Assembly (NCBI GenBank): GCA_025358925.1 | Contig: JANYHT010000011.1 | Location: 1-40,699, forward strand | From: Gemmatimonadaceae bacterium | Lineage (GTDB): Bacteria > Gemmatimonadota > Gemmatimonadetes > Gemmatimonadales > Gemmatimonadaceae | Length of the DNA: 40,699 nucleotides | Direction: 5' to 3' | Shown: positions 31,870 to 40,655 of the stretch, piece after piece | Layout: the number at the start of each line of letters is the position of its first letter | How positions within the stretch are numbered: position 1 is the first letter of the stretch | Made by a program: the position numbers and the translations under genes | Notes under the pieces: model-generated | Databases searched by the model: none | Told to the model about the DNA's origin: nothing | The model's input: only the letters and a program-made list of their open reading frames with translations

Positions 31870-32781
31870 ATGCAGGCAGCGACCGCCAGTAGATCCGCAG
31901 AGACCCGTTCTCAGCGAGGATTCTTCCGCTCCTCACCCTCCACTGCGTTCGACCAGTATCTGCACGATATCCAAAAACTGCCTCTGATCACCGACGTCAA
32001 TGAAGAGCGTCGACTGGCGAGGTTGGCACAAAAGGGCGACGAAGCAGCCGCCGAACGTCTCGTCACGGCGAACCTCCGCTTCGTTATCTCGTACGTGAAG
32101 AAGTATCAAGGACACGGACTCGACCTCAGCGAACTCGTCGCCATCGGTAACGAAGGCCTGCTCAAGGCCGTACGAAAATTCGATCCTGATCAAGGCGTCA
32201 AGTTCATTTCGTACGCGGTGTGGTGGGTTCGCCAAGCCGTGCTTAAGGCGCTGGCCGAACAGACCCGAAGCGTGCGCATCCCGCTGAACCAAAATTCACA
32301 GCTCATCCGATTGGCGCGAGCAGAGATGATTCTCTCGCAGGTGCTCAATCGAGAAGGCACCGACGACGAAGTCTCCAAGGTGCTGCAGGAGCCGGTCGAA
32401 CAAATTCGTTCGGCCAGACAAATTTCCTGCACCGAAGTCTCGCTGGACGCGCCGATTGATCGGCAAGATCGCGAAGCCTCTACGCTGGGCGAACGCTTCG
32501 CCGGCGAAACGCATACCGACATTGAAGAGTCCACCGACTTCAAGTTGATGCGCGAGTTCATCGACCGTGTGTTCCGTAAGTATCTCACACCGCGCGAACG
32601 TAAGATCTTGTACTTGTACTACGGACTCGATGAAGGGGCAGAAGCGATGACGTTGGAGCGCATCGGCGCGCTCATGGGCGTTACTCGCGAACGCATTCGT
32701 CAAATCCGCGAACGCGCGTTCGAGAAGCTCCGCGAGTCGCCCGATGGAAACGCGTTGGCAGGATTTTGGGGTACAGCGTGA
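31870..32781 (+). CDS. RpoD-family RNA polymerase sigma factor
   Basis: A 303-residue sigma70 without region 1.1. Region 1.2 is FDQYLHDIQKLPLI; regions 2.1-2.4 read ANLRFVISYVKKY, GLDLSELVAIGNEGLLKAV then KFISYAVWWVRQAVLKAL; region 3 follows; region 4.2 is the helix-turn-helix TLERIGALMGVTRERIRQIRERAFEKL. The intact 2.4 and 4.2 helices imply recognition of ordinary TTGACA/TATAAT-like promoters. The length fits either a compact primary sigma or a group 2 (RpoS-like) sigma; I cannot tell which. ATG 31870 has a good ribosome binding site. An ATG-less upstream extension to 31837 is unlikely. The gene is monocistronic, with its own promoter and terminator. Confidence 0.93.
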   Translation: MQAATASRSAETRSQRGFFRSSPSTAFDQYLHDIQKLPLITDVNEERRLARLAQKGDEAAAERLVTANLRFVISYVKKYQGHGLDLSELVAIGNEGLLKAVRKFDPDQGVKFISYAVWWVRQAVLKALAEQTRSVRIPLNQNSQLIRLARAEMILSQVLNREGTDDEVSKVLQEPVEQIRSARQISCTEVSLDAPIDRQDREASTLGERFAGETHTDIEESTDFKLMREFIDRVFRKYLTPRERKILYLYYGLDEGAEAMTLERIGALMGVTRERIRQIRERAFEKLRESPDGNALAGFWGTA

Positions 32782-32815
32782 GATAGGGCGGTTTGCAACG
32801 AGAGAGCACAAGCAG

Positions 32816-32850
32816 TGGGCGTCCGATTTGTTCGGGTGCCCATTTGTTTT
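32816..32850 (+). terminator. Rho-independent terminator of the sigma-factor gene
   Basis: TGGGC (32816-32820) pairs with GCCCA (32838-32842); an inner TCCGA/TTCGG pairing with a wobble extends the stem. It is followed by TTTGTTTT (32843-32850), 35 bases after the stop. Confidence 0.75.
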
Positions 32851-32957
32851 AAAAAGACTTCTGGGGAACATTTTTCGGATGATTTTATTTTTTGGCCGAT
32901 AAAGACCGGTAGCAGGTTATACAACGAACCACAAGAAATTCTTTAGCGGTTCGCCGT

Positions 32958-33026
32958 ATCAGCCGTTATCCGTTTTTCATCAGTGCAGTTTATCCGTGTC
33001 CCTTGCAGTTCATCCGTTCATATCCT
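32958..33026. repeat. Degenerate ATCCGT repeats at helical spacing
   Basis: ATC-containing words occur at 32958 (ATCAGC), 32968 (ATCCGT), 32979 (ATCAGT), 32992 (ATCCGT), 33012 (ATCCGT) and 33022 (ATCCTC), mostly 10-13 or 20 bases apart. TGCAGTT-Y-ATCCGT occurs twice, 20 bases apart (32984-32997 and 33004-33017). It fills the end of the 269-bp gap before glcD. The AT-rich part at 32845-32945 contains a possible -10 (TATACA, 32918-32923) but no convincing -35. Confidence 0.55.
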
Positions 33027-33050
33027 CAACCCCGTCGATATCTTCCGGCC

Positions 33051-34475
33051 ATGTCCGTCGACGCAACGCTGGTCAACAACCTCGAAGCCATCGTCGGCAC
33101 GCGCTGGGTAAAACGCCGAGCATCAGAACTCGTCGCGTATGACGCTGACGGACTACCAGGCTATCACGCCACCCCCAGACTCGCCGTTTTCCCCGGCTCT
33201 CGGGAAGAAGTTGTGCACGTCGTTCGCGCACTCGCCGAAGCGAACGTGGCATTCGTTCCGCGCGGCGCAGGCACCGGACTCTCCGGCGGGGCACTTGCCG
33301 CCGACAGCGTGTTGATTGGTCTCAATCGGCTCACGCGCATACACGACATCGATCACATAAATCGTGTCGTGCACGTCGAGCCCGGCGTTGTGAACGCCAA
33401 ACTTTCGCGAGCCGTCGCACCGTTTGGCTTGCAGTATGCACCCGATCCATCCAGCCAAACCGTGTGCACCATTGGCGGCAATGTCGCGGAAAATGCCGGC
33501 GGTCCGCACTGCCTCAAATACGGCGTCACACTGAATCACGTCGTTGCGCTCAACATTGTTCTCCCCAACGGAGAAACGCGAACACTCGGCCATCCCAACG
33601 GCGAGACCGACGGCTACGACCTCCTCGGTGTCTTCATTGGATCGGAAGGCTGCTTCGGAATTGCCACGGATGTGTGGGTGCGACTCGTGCCACTTCCCGA
33701 TGCGGTACGCACCATCCTAGCCGACTTTCCAAGCATCGACGCCGCAGCACGCGCGGTCTCCCGCATTGTAGCGACTGGTATCGTTCCTGCCGCGCTTGAG
33801 ATGATGGACAACCCCACCATTCGCGCCGTCGAAGCCTCTATTTACGCAGCAGGATATCCGATCGACGCGGCGGCAGTGCTCCTCTGCGAAGTGGATGGAC
33901 TGGGGGCCGGACTCGCAGAAGACGTTGACACCATTGCAGTGTGCTGCAGCGAAAGTGGCGCGCGTGACGTACGCGTCGCATCGACAGAGGAAGAACGTAC
34001 ACGACTATGGCAAGGGCGCAAGAAAGCGTTCGGTGCGATGGGTCGCATTGCGCCATCGCTCGTCGTGCAAGACGCCGTCGTTCCGCGCACTCGCCTCCCG
34101 GATATTCTCGCTACCATTCACGATATTGGTGTACGGCATCGCGTGAAAGTGTGCAACGTGTTTCACGCTGGCGACGGGAATTTGCATCCCAATATCCCGT
34201 ACAACGCGGATGACCCCGACGAATCAGCGCGCGTGCATCACGCCATGATCGAAATCATGCAAGCGTGCATCGATATCGGCGGCACGATCACCGGCGAACA
34301 CGGTGTTGGACTCGACAAGTTGCCGTATATGTCGAAGCTCTTCGACGACGACTCACTCGCGATGATGTGTGCCGTACGTGACGCGTTCGATCCTGATCGT
34401 CGCGCCAACCCTGGCAAAGTGGTACCGGTACACGCTTGTCGCGAATGGCACAGTACACGAGCTGCCCGCACGTGA
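33051..34475 (+). CDS. glcD: Glycolate oxidase FAD subunit GlcD
   Basis: FAD-binding catalytic subunit of membrane-associated glycolate dehydrogenase, oxidising glycolate (or D-lactate) to glyoxylate. The 474 residues show the PCMH-type FAD domain: VPRGAGTGLSGGAL (about 73-86), PDPSSQTVCTIGGNVAENAGG, then KYGVTLNHVV and GSEGCFGIATDVWVRL. The C-terminal domain carries the substrate and FAD-contact histidines in NVFHAGDGNLHPNI and ITGEHGVGLDKLPYM, ending in FDPDRRANPGKVVP. ATG 33051 gives the normal length; an in-frame upstream start at 33003 lies inside the repeat region. It overlaps glcE by one base. Members also act on D-lactate, so the substrate is inferred from the DEF set. Confidence 0.93.
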   Translation: MSVDATLVNNLEAIVGTRWVKRRASELVAYDADGLPGYHATPRLAVFPGSREEVVHVVRALAEANVAFVPRGAGTGLSGGALAADSVLIGLNRLTRIHDIDHINRVVHVEPGVVNAKLSRAVAPFGLQYAPDPSSQTVCTIGGNVAENAGGPHCLKYGVTLNHVVALNIVLPNGETRTLGHPNGETDGYDLLGVFIGSEGCFGIATDVWVRLVPLPDAVRTILADFPSIDAAARAVSRIVATGIVPAALEMMDNPTIRAVEASIYAAGYPIDAAAVLLCEVDGLGAGLAEDVDTIAVCCSESGARDVRVASTEEERTRLWQGRKKAFGAMGRIAPSLVVQDAVVPRTRLPDILATIHDIGVRHRVKVCNVFHAGDGNLHPNIPYNADDPDESARVHHAMIEIMQACIDIGGTITGEHGVGLDKLPYMSKLFDDDSLAMMCAVRDAFDPDRRANPGKVVPVHACREWHSTRAART

Positions 34476-35641
34476 TGCGCGAAACACCGACCACCGATCG
34501 CGACGTCGCTGTACTGGTCGCGGATGCACACGCGACAGGCACGCCGCTGCGCATCGTGGGAAACGGAACATGGCGTAACGGTGGCCGACCGGTGTACGCG
34601 CAACGCGAACTTTCAATGCGCGCAGTCTCGGGCATCGTCGAATACGTGCCAAGTGATCTGGTCATGACCGTTCGCGCTGGGACAACACTGGAGGAAATCG
34701 CGCTAGCGACGGCACGTCACGGACAGTGGCTATCGCTCGATCCGATTGGGCGAGACACCGGCACCATCGGCGCAACCGTCGCCACCGCATCGTCCGGGGC
34801 CATGTCGCTTGGCGCCGGTACAGTGCGTGATCTCGTGCTCGGGCTCGGCCTCGTCAGCGGCACTGGCACGCCGCTCCGCGTCGGCGGTCGCGTAGTAAAA
34901 AATGTCGCCGGATTTGATCTCGTGCGACTCTCAACCGGTGCATTCGGTACACTCGGTGTCCTTACAGATATTAGTGTACGATTGCACGCGAAACCTGCCG
35001 TTGATGCAACGTTCGCGATTGGTATCGACGCCGATCGCGACCCCCTCGACCTCGTGCAATCGCTTGGCCTGCGCGCGCTGTCGTTCCACGCACTTGAGGT
35101 ACTCGACCCTGCCACAACGGTACGTATCAACGCGGGCGATGATGCACGTTGGCTCATCGTGGCACGCGCAGTCGGTAACGCGACACGCGTCGCCGCACAG
35201 CGCGCAATATTGACCACCCTGGGCCGCGTGGAGGAACGCTCAGCACAACTCTGGACCGCGCTGCGGGACGAACCTGCATCGAGCGTTTCGCTTCGCGTCA
35301 CCCATGCACCATCGCGATTGGTCGCGACGCTCGACCGAGTGATGTTCGCGTTACGCGCCGCGCAGATCACCAGCGCGCAGCTTCGTTTGAGCCCACATCG
35401 CGGTGCGATTCGGCTCGTGATCCCCGACGCGATGACAATGGCAATCGAACCGTTGCGCCATCTCGTGAGCGCGCTGCACAGTAGCGCCACGCATGGCAGC
35501 GTACTGGGTGAACAATTGCCTAACGAAATTTGGCCGCTACTCCCGTCGGCCACGACGGACAGTATCTCGCAGCGTATTCGCGATGCGTTTGACCCGCGAC
35601 GCATTCTCAACCGCGGCATCTTTGGCGAACACACCGCATGA
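34475..35641 (+). CDS. glcE: Glycolate oxidase FAD-binding subunit GlcE
   Basis: Second flavoprotein-like subunit of the glycolate dehydrogenase, 388 residues. It has the FAD-domain half seen in GlcE proteins: TPLRIVGNGTWRNGG, VEYVPSDLVMTVRAGTTLEEI, GRDTGTIGATVATASSGAMS, VRDLVLGLGLVSGTGTPLRVGG, then VKNVAGFDLVRL and GAFGTLGVLTDI. The C-terminal half is shorter and more diverged than GlcD and lacks the GEHG metal/flavin motif, as expected for GlcE. It ends FDPRRILNRGIF. ATG 34475 forms a TGATG junction with glcD; the ORF is open to 34436 but that overlaps glcD. Its stop overlaps glcF (ATGA). Confidence 0.92.
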   Translation: MRETPTTDRDVAVLVADAHATGTPLRIVGNGTWRNGGRPVYAQRELSMRAVSGIVEYVPSDLVMTVRAGTTLEEIALATARHGQWLSLDPIGRDTGTIGATVATASSGAMSLGAGTVRDLVLGLGLVSGTGTPLRVGGRVVKNVAGFDLVRLSTGAFGTLGVLTDISVRLHAKPAVDATFAIGIDADRDPLDLVQSLGLRALSFHALEVLDPATTVRINAGDDARWLIVARAVGNATRVAAQRAILTTLGRVEERSAQLWTALRDEPASSVSLRVTHAPSRLVATLDRVMFALRAAQITSAQLRLSPHRGAIRLVIPDAMTMAIEPLRHLVSALHSSATHGSVLGEQLPNEIWPLLPSATTDSISQRIRDAFDPRRILNRGIFGEHTA

Positions 35642-36963
35642 CTGCTTCAGTGAAATCATGCGCGTTGCCTGAAACGCCGCTCGCCAACGTCTCGGCCGGA
35701 CTCGACGCATGCGTACACTGCGGTTTTTGTTTGCAAGCGTGCCCTACGTATGTCAATCTCGAAGACGAAAACGATAGCCCGCGAGGACGACTCGTACTCA
35801 TGCGTCGATTGCTCGACGGTGATATCGCACTTGACGACCCCGATGTCGGCGCGCACCTCGATCGCTGCCTCGGCTGTCGCGCATGCGAGACGGCGTGTCC
35901 GTCAGGGGTGCCGTACGGCGAACTGCTGGAGGCGACGCGTGCCACAATGATGCCCGTGCGCGGGCTGCCACTGGTCGCACGAATAGTGCTCGGTGTATTT
36001 GCACGGGAGTCGTTCTTACGACCGGTACTCTTTGCAGCACGGGTGTTGCGTGCAACACAAATTCCACGCGCGCTCGCACGAATTCTTCCCTCACGGCTCG
36101 CATTCCCGTTCGCGATGCTCGCGTCATCTTCACCGCATCTGCGAAACGCGCTAGGGCTCAACGCGCTAGGGCGCAACGAGCGGCTGCGATCCAGACCGCG
36201 CGTGCTTGCCTCTGAACAGCGTAATTCAGTCGCACTGCTGTACGGTTGCGTGATGGACGGTTTATTTGGTCACGTGAACGCAGCTACCGCTCGCGTCTTG
36301 CTCATAAACGGGTACGATGTGACCGCAGCACCGCAGCAGAAGTGTTGCGGCGCACTCCATGCGCACGCCGGCGATCTTGACAGTGCGCGCGCGCTCGCAC
36401 GCGCCAACATCGGAGCCTTCGAGTTATCGAACGTTCAATACATTGCCATCAACTCAGCCGGCTGCGGTGCGATGATCAAGCAGTATGCGCATCTCTTACG
36501 CGACGACCCCGCATGGGCGTCACGCGCCGAACAGATTGCCGCGCGTGCACGTGATATTTCCGAACTGCTCGCTGCTGTTGGACCGACGCAAGGCGGTGCA
36601 TTGCCTCTCCGCGTGACGCACGATCCGCCGTGTCATCAGATGCATGCGCAGCGTGTCGTCAAGCAGCCGCTGGCTGTGCTCGCGGCAATTCCCGAGCTGA
36701 CGCTCATTCCGCTGGAGGATGCCGATCAGTGCTGCGGAAGCGCTGGCATTTACAATCTGATTGAACCCGACACATCAGACGCCGTACTCGCACCGAAGTT
36801 ACGGTGCATCGCGCAAACGCACGCCACGTATGTCGCGTCCGGTAACCCTGGATGCATGATGCAACTAGGGGCCGGCTTGTTGCGCAGTGGCTCAACCATT
36901 CGTGTTGTGCATCCTGTTGAGTTGCTCGACGCGTCGTACGCCATGCAGCATCGCAACACCTAG
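35638..36963 (+). CDS. glcF: Glycolate oxidase iron-sulfur subunit GlcF
   Basis: Electron-transfer subunit, 441 residues, carrying electrons from the flavin subunits to the membrane quinone pool. Two 4Fe-4S ferredoxin motifs are complete: CVHCGFCLQACP (Cys25, 28, 31, 35) and CLGCRACETACP (Cys77, 80, 83, 87). Two CCG (DUF224) cysteine-rich domains follow: QKCCGALHAHAG and DQCCGSAGIYNL, with paired downstream cysteines in NSAGCGAM and GNPGCMMQL. There are no transmembrane helices. ATGA overlap with glcE supports one translation unit. The degenerate HAD gene starts six bases after the stop. Confidence 0.95.
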   Translation: MTASVKSCALPETPLANVSAGLDACVHCGFCLQACPTYVNLEDENDSPRGRLVLMRRLLDGDIALDDPDVGAHLDRCLGCRACETACPSGVPYGELLEATRATMMPVRGLPLVARIVLGVFARESFLRPVLFAARVLRATQIPRALARILPSRLAFPFAMLASSSPHLRNALGLNALGRNERLRSRPRVLASEQRNSVALLYGCVMDGLFGHVNAATARVLLINGYDVTAAPQQKCCGALHAHAGDLDSARALARANIGAFELSNVQYIAINSAGCGAMIKQYAHLLRDDPAWASRAEQIAARARDISELLAAVGPTQGGALPLRVTHDPPCHQMHAQRVVKQPLAVLAAIPELTLIPLEDADQCCGSAGIYNLIEPDTSDAVLAPKLRCIAQTHATYVASGNPGCMMQLGAGLLRSGSTIRVVHPVELLDASYAMQHRNT

Positions 36964-36969
36964 CGTGCG

Positions 36970-37587
36970 GTGAGGGAAAAGCTGCGCGCGATTATCGTTG
37001 CGTTTGACGGACTCGTTGCCGACACGCTTGGCGCGCGCGCGCAAGCGATTGCGGACGCGCTGACATCAGAGGGCACACCGACCTCGGCCGACGCAATCGC
37101 GGGACATGTCCATGGTCAGTCACTTGAGGAGACCATCGAGCATGTTTTGCGGCATCACGCGGCGCAGCGCGGTGGGTCAATAGATCACACGTCGCGCGAT
37201 CTCGCAGTGCTGCGTGCGCGTCGAAGTTATTCCGCGATCATTGCGCTCGGGCTTCCGCTGCAGCCGACTGCAACCGCGTGGATTATGCAGCATGCATCCA
37301 ACGGTATGAAGGTTATTCTTCGCGCCGACAGCGCGCGCGCCGACGTTGAAAATATGCTCCGACTTTCAGGATTTTCGGACAGCATCGCATTTGCGCGATG
37401 CGCTGATGATCTTCCTCGGCTGCGCGGACTCTCCACGACGGAAAGCGCATGGAGCGCGATAATACAACGTCTCGGAGTGATGCCAATCACACCGAGCGCT
37501 TGTCGCGCGGTCGAGATATCTGAAACTGCGGCTAAGATTGCGCAAACACTGATTGCTGACGTTGTGCTCGCTTCAACCCTGTCTTAA
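36970..37587 (+). CDS. HAD-fold protein lacking catalytic residues (predicted pseudo-phosphatase)
   Basis: A 205-residue protein with the outline of a beta-phosphoglucomutase/phosphoglycolate-phosphatase HAD: N-terminal RAIIVAFDGLVADTLGARAQ, a helical cap (GQSLEETIEHVL), and a core helix-strand pattern after ILRADSARADVENMLRLSGF. Every catalytic position looks altered. Motif I, normally hhFDxDGxxxDT, has Ala11 for the nucleophilic Asp (Asp13 remains). Motif II lacks the Ser/Thr after the strand. No motif III Lys is evident before SAIIQRLGV. Motif IV ED/DD reads VEIS. The reading frame is clean. GTG 36970 is the start, six bases after glcF, implying co-expression with glycolate oxidase, whose substrate is made by a HAD phosphatase. 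Confidence 0.8.
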   Translation: MREKLRAIIVAFDGLVADTLGARAQAIADALTSEGTPTSADAIAGHVHGQSLEETIEHVLRHHAAQRGGSIDHTSRDLAVLRARRSYSAIIALGLPLQPTATAWIMQHASNGMKVILRADSARADVENMLRLSGFSDSIAFARCADDLPRLRGLSTTESAWSAIIQRLGVMPITPSACRAVEISETAAKIAQTLIADVVLASTLS

Positions 37588-37622
37588 CGTGGGGGAACAC
37601 TATCGCACATTGAGGGGGCGTC

Positions 37623-38684
37623 ATGTTGGAGATGGAGCACGTAATTGCGACCCCACTGCATGTATCTGATCTTGCGGCATACCACGCGTTGCAGACGAAC
37701 GCGGTGTGGTTTGAGTCGGCTGGACATTGGAGCGGCTTCCGGGGCGAGAAGGCGGCTGAGGCACTAAACGGCCTCGTCACCAACGATGTGACGTTGCTCG
37801 GTCCGGGCGAAGGCCAATACGCCGCCGCGCTAAGTCCCAAAGGCAAGGTGCTCGCCGACATGCTTATCATTCGTGTCGACGAGAACACCTTTCAGATGAC
37901 GTTGTTACGCGCGGCGGCAGAAAGTTGGTTGGCACTCGCGCGCAAATACGTAAATCCGAGACTAGCAAAAATTACCGATGAATCAGAACGCTACGTGACC
38001 TGGATGCTCTACGGGGCGCGTGCAATTGAAGCCGTGGCCGCGTTGGGTGGTGCGCAAGCGAGCACGGAAGGCTTGGGCGACGTGATGGTTGCGGCGCTTT
38101 CTGGATGGCCCGTCTGGCATCATGCGCCATGGAATCTCGGCGAGGCATCGATTCGCCTCATTCGCGCACCAATCATGGGCGCCATCCCCGGATTTATTCT
38201 CATGGCCGAGGTTGCCGATGCGGAGATTGTTCGCGAGCATTTGCGCGTATCTAATGTCCTTCCGGCCAGTCGCACTGTGTGGAATGTGGCTCGCGTTGAG
38301 AGTGGCCGACCGGCGTGGGGTCTCGATATGGACGAGAACACGATTCCGCAGGAAGCGAATCTCGACGCGCTTGATGCGATCTCGTATACGAAGGGCTGCT
38401 ACATCGGCCAGGAAACCGTCGCGAGGCTTCATTTTCGTGGGCACGTCAACAAACAATTACGCGGGCTTCGCGCCACCGCACCACTGCGTTACGGCGCACT
38501 CATCACCGACAGCATCGGCAAACTGGTTGGTGATGTACGAAGCAGTGTCGTCTCGCCAAAGCTCGGTGCCATTGCCATCGCGATGATCCGCCGCGAAGTA
38601 GCGATTGGTGACACCGTCCTGATAGGCGAGGACGATCAGCAGATCTCGGCACGTGTGGTCGAGTTGCCGTTTAGCGACGAGTAG
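37623..38684 (+). CDS. ygfZ: YgfZ/GcvT-like folate-binding protein
   Basis: A 353-residue member of the aminomethyltransferase-fold family that binds tetrahydrofolate and helps assemble or repair iron-sulfur clusters, including those of radical-SAM enzymes. The YgfZ signature K-G-C-Y-x-G-Q-E is present (TKGCYIGQETVAR, Cys259), followed by RGHVNKQLRGL. The N-terminal part (LNGLVTNDVTLLGPGEGQYAAAL, then SPKGKVLADMLI) matches the GcvT fold. The start ATG 37623 has GAGGGGG four bases upstream; a second ATG nine bases later is possible. It is 35 bases downstream of the HAD-like gene and probably in the glcDEF transcript, where GlcF offers four cluster-binding motifs. Confidence 0.9.
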   Translation: MLEMEHVIATPLHVSDLAAYHALQTNAVWFESAGHWSGFRGEKAAEALNGLVTNDVTLLGPGEGQYAAALSPKGKVLADMLIIRVDENTFQMTLLRAAAESWLALARKYVNPRLAKITDESERYVTWMLYGARAIEAVAALGGAQASTEGLGDVMVAALSGWPVWHHAPWNLGEASIRLIRAPIMGAIPGFILMAEVADAEIVREHLRVSNVLPASRTVWNVARVESGRPAWGLDMDENTIPQEANLDALDAISYTKGCYIGQETVARLHFRGHVNKQLRGLRATAPLRYGALITDSIGKLVGDVRSSVVSPKLGAIAIAMIRREVAIGDTVLIGEDDQQISARVVELPFSDE

Positions 38685-38703
38685 TCCAGAAGTGGGCCAC
38701 GGC

Positions 38704-38741
38704 AAAAAAGCGGGGCACGTTCCGAAGAACGTGCCCCGCTT
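38704..38741 (-). terminator. Strong bidirectional-type terminator hairpin
   Basis: A perfect 15-bp stem (38708-38722 with 38727-38741) with a CGAA tetraloop. On the minus strand it is followed by TTTTTT (38704-38709), so it terminates the lipoprotein gene. It lies between two convergent genes and may also stop the ygfZ transcript. Confidence 0.9.
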
Positions 38742-38762
38742 CTCATCGCCGACGCGACGACA

Positions 38763-38960
38763 TTACATCTTCTTCGTCGTGTCAGCGGCTGCAGCGGCTG
38801 GCGGCGTCATCATCGCCGAATCCTTCTTGGTCGAATCCATGGCTGGTGCCATAGCGGGCATCACAACAGCAGCTTTCGTGGAATCAGCAGCCGGCGTCTT
38901 TTCGGCGGCAGAACAGGCGGCGAGTACGGCAACAACGGCGAACAGGGTAATGCGCTCCAT
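38763..38960 (-). CDS. Small Ala/Met/Lys-rich lipoprotein
   Basis: A 65-residue predicted lipoprotein. The signal MERITLFAVVAVLAAC has a standard lipobox L-A-A-C with Cys16. The mature part is of low complexity (Ala, Pro, Met, Thr, Asp, Lys) with DSTK, DSTKK and DTTKK repeats. No function can be assigned. ATG 38960 is the start; the frame is open to 39134 but the upstream part has no coding character. It has its own terminator and a candidate promoter and is monocistronic. Confidence 0.75.
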   Translation of the reverse strand: MERITLFAVVAVLAACSAAEKTPAADSTKAAVVMPAMAPAMDSTKKDSAMMTPPAAAAADTTKKM

Positions 38961-39051
38961 GTGCAGACTCCAAGGCGGTGGCAGGTGTGTGCGCCGCGCA
39001 CCTAAGCGCGGGCGACTCCACCGGTGTTCGCCGGCGGGATCTAACGACCGG

Positions 39052-39079
39052 AATCTACCGAACCCAGCCACAAAGTCAA
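39052..39079 (-). promoter_or_regulatory. Candidate promoter of the small lipoprotein gene
   Basis: On the minus strand TTGACT (39079-39074) and TAGATT (39057-39052) are separated by 16 bases. The start codon is 91 bases downstream. The 228-bp gap 38961-39188 holds nothing else that I can recognise apart from the unseen promoter of the divergent ATPase gene. Confidence 0.45.
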
Positions 39080-39188
39080 CGATCACTACCTGAGTGGGCA
39101 CATCTGAGCGTCGTTGCGCGCTGTATCTTGGCAATTGTACGGCACGTGCGCCTGCATTCGTGCGAATCCATCACATCAGACCAGACTC

Positions 39189-40655
39189 GTGTCCCGTCTC
39201 CCCGATTCCCTCGGCGCGCTCCGCCGATCAACATTCGCGCTCAAGCGCCCAGCCGGCGTCAAAGACGAGCTGCGTCGCAATCTCATCACGCGACTTCGCG
39301 AAGGCGGCCCGCTATTTCGCGGCGTGCTCGGCTACGAAGAAACGGTCATGCCGCAGATCGTGAACGCCGTACTCGCGCGCCACAACTTCATTTTGCTCGG
39401 ACTCCGGGGACAGGCGAAGTCGCGAATTCTCCGCGCACTGGTGAGTCTCCTCGACGAGCAGATGCCCGTGATTGCCGGGAGCGAAGTCAACGACGATCCG
39501 TTCTCGCCAATCTCAAAATACGCCAAGCTGCGCATCGCCGAGTTGGGGGACGACACCCCTGTCGCCTGGGTGGGTCGCGATGCGCGCTACGTCGAAAAGT
39601 TGGCAACGCCCGACGTCACCGTCGCGGACATTATCGGTGACGTTGATCCGATTAAGGCCGCGCGCGGTGGACACATTTTGAGCGACGAACTGACCATCCA
39701 CTATGGCATGTTGCCGCGCGCCAATCGCGGCATCTTTGCGCTCAATGAATTGCCCGATCTCGCCGGCAAGGTGCAGGTCGGACTATTCAATATCATGCAA
39801 GAAGGCGACGTCCAGATCAAAGGCTATCCCATTCGCCTCGAACTCGACGTCATGCTCTGTTTCACGGCAAATCCAGAAGACTACACCGCGCGCGGCAAGA
39901 TTATCACGCCGCTCAAAGATCGCATCGGCAGCGAGATCATTACGCACTATCCCGAGAGCGTGGACCTCGGCATGCAGATCACGCGACAAGAAGCGTGGAC
40001 GAAACGCGATGATGGCATTCCCGTTCGCGTGCCCGATCTCATCGAAGAAGTGGTCGAGCGTGTTGCGTTCGAAGCGCGAGAAGATAAGCGCGTAGACAAG
40101 CGCTCAGGCGTCTCGCAACGCATGCCCATTTCGGCCATGGAAAATGTGGTCTCCAACGCTGAGCAGCGGGCTTTGCGTGCGCGTGATACAGAGGCCGTTC
40201 CTCGCGTGGCGGATGTGTATGCCGCGCTCCCCGCGATCACCGGAAAGATCGAACTCGAGTACGAAGGTGAGTTAGTTGGCGGCGCGGCAATCGCGAAAGA
40301 ACTTATTCGTCGTGCATGCGATGCGACGCTGCGCGATCGAGCGGGCGATCTCGACACCGACGACATTGTAATTTGGTTTGACGCGGGTGGAGCACTCCAA
40401 GTTGCGGACGATGTTTCATTGAAACTCGTGCGACAGGGCTTTGATAGCGTGCCCGGACTGGTGTCATCAGTGGTTGCGCTCGGACTCGCGAAAAAAGGCG
40501 ACGACCCGATGATTGTCGTAGCGTGCGAACTCGTGCTCGAAGCGTTGGTGGCTCGGCGAAAAATTTCGCGCAGCGACGAAGGGAAGTACGAGTTCGCACG
40601 CTACGACAATCATCGGGTCGTCGCCTTTTTTCGCGAGTCCGAGCGCAACCACTGA
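39189..40655 (+). CDS. ChlI/MoxR-like AAA ATPase (C-terminus replaced by foldback sequence)
   Basis: A cytoplasmic AAA+ ATPase of the magnesium-chelatase-I/MoxR type. Walker A is GLRGQAKS, followed by the long insert, a Walker B-like [11 protein letters not shown] (Asn-Glu instead of Asp-Glu), sensor 1 in [26 protein letters not shown] and a lid region. MoxR-type ATPases usually work with a VWA-domain protein, which would be expected downstream, beyond the window. Start GTG 39189 gives [13 protein letters not shown]; the frame is open to 39114. From about 40588 (EFARYDN to the stop) the residues are encoded by the reverse complement of the gene's own upstream sequence, so the true C-terminus is unknown; only 39189-40587 should be trusted. 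Confidence 0.85.
   Translation: MSRLPDSLGALRRSTFALKRPAGVKDELRRNLITRLREGGPLFRGVLGYEETVMPQIVNAVLARHNFILLGLRGQAKSRILRALVSLLDEQMPVIAGSEVNDDPFSPISKYAKLRIAELGDDTPVAWVGRDARYVEKLATPDVTVADIIGDVDPIKAARGGHILSDELTIHYGMLPRANRGIFALNELPDLAGKVQVGLFNIMQEGDVQIKGYPIRLELDVMLCFTANPEDYTARGKIITPLKDRIGSEIITHYPESVDLGMQITRQEAWTKRDDGIPVRVPDLIEEVVERVAFEAREDKRVDKRSGVSQRMPISAMENVVSNAEQRALRARDTEAVPRVADVYAALPAITGKIELEYEGELVGGAAIAKELIRRACDATLRDRAGDLDTDDIVIWFDAGGALQVADDVSLKLVRQGFDSVPGLVSSVVALGLAKKGDDPMIVVACELVLEALVARRKISRSDEGKYEFARYDNHRVVAFFRESERNH

Noticed and set aside
39189-40655. Walker B Asn-Glu as an inactivated ATPase
   Set aside because: The catalytic Glu and the Walker A Lys are present and the change from Asp to Asn occurs in this kind of ATPase; too weak to call inactive.
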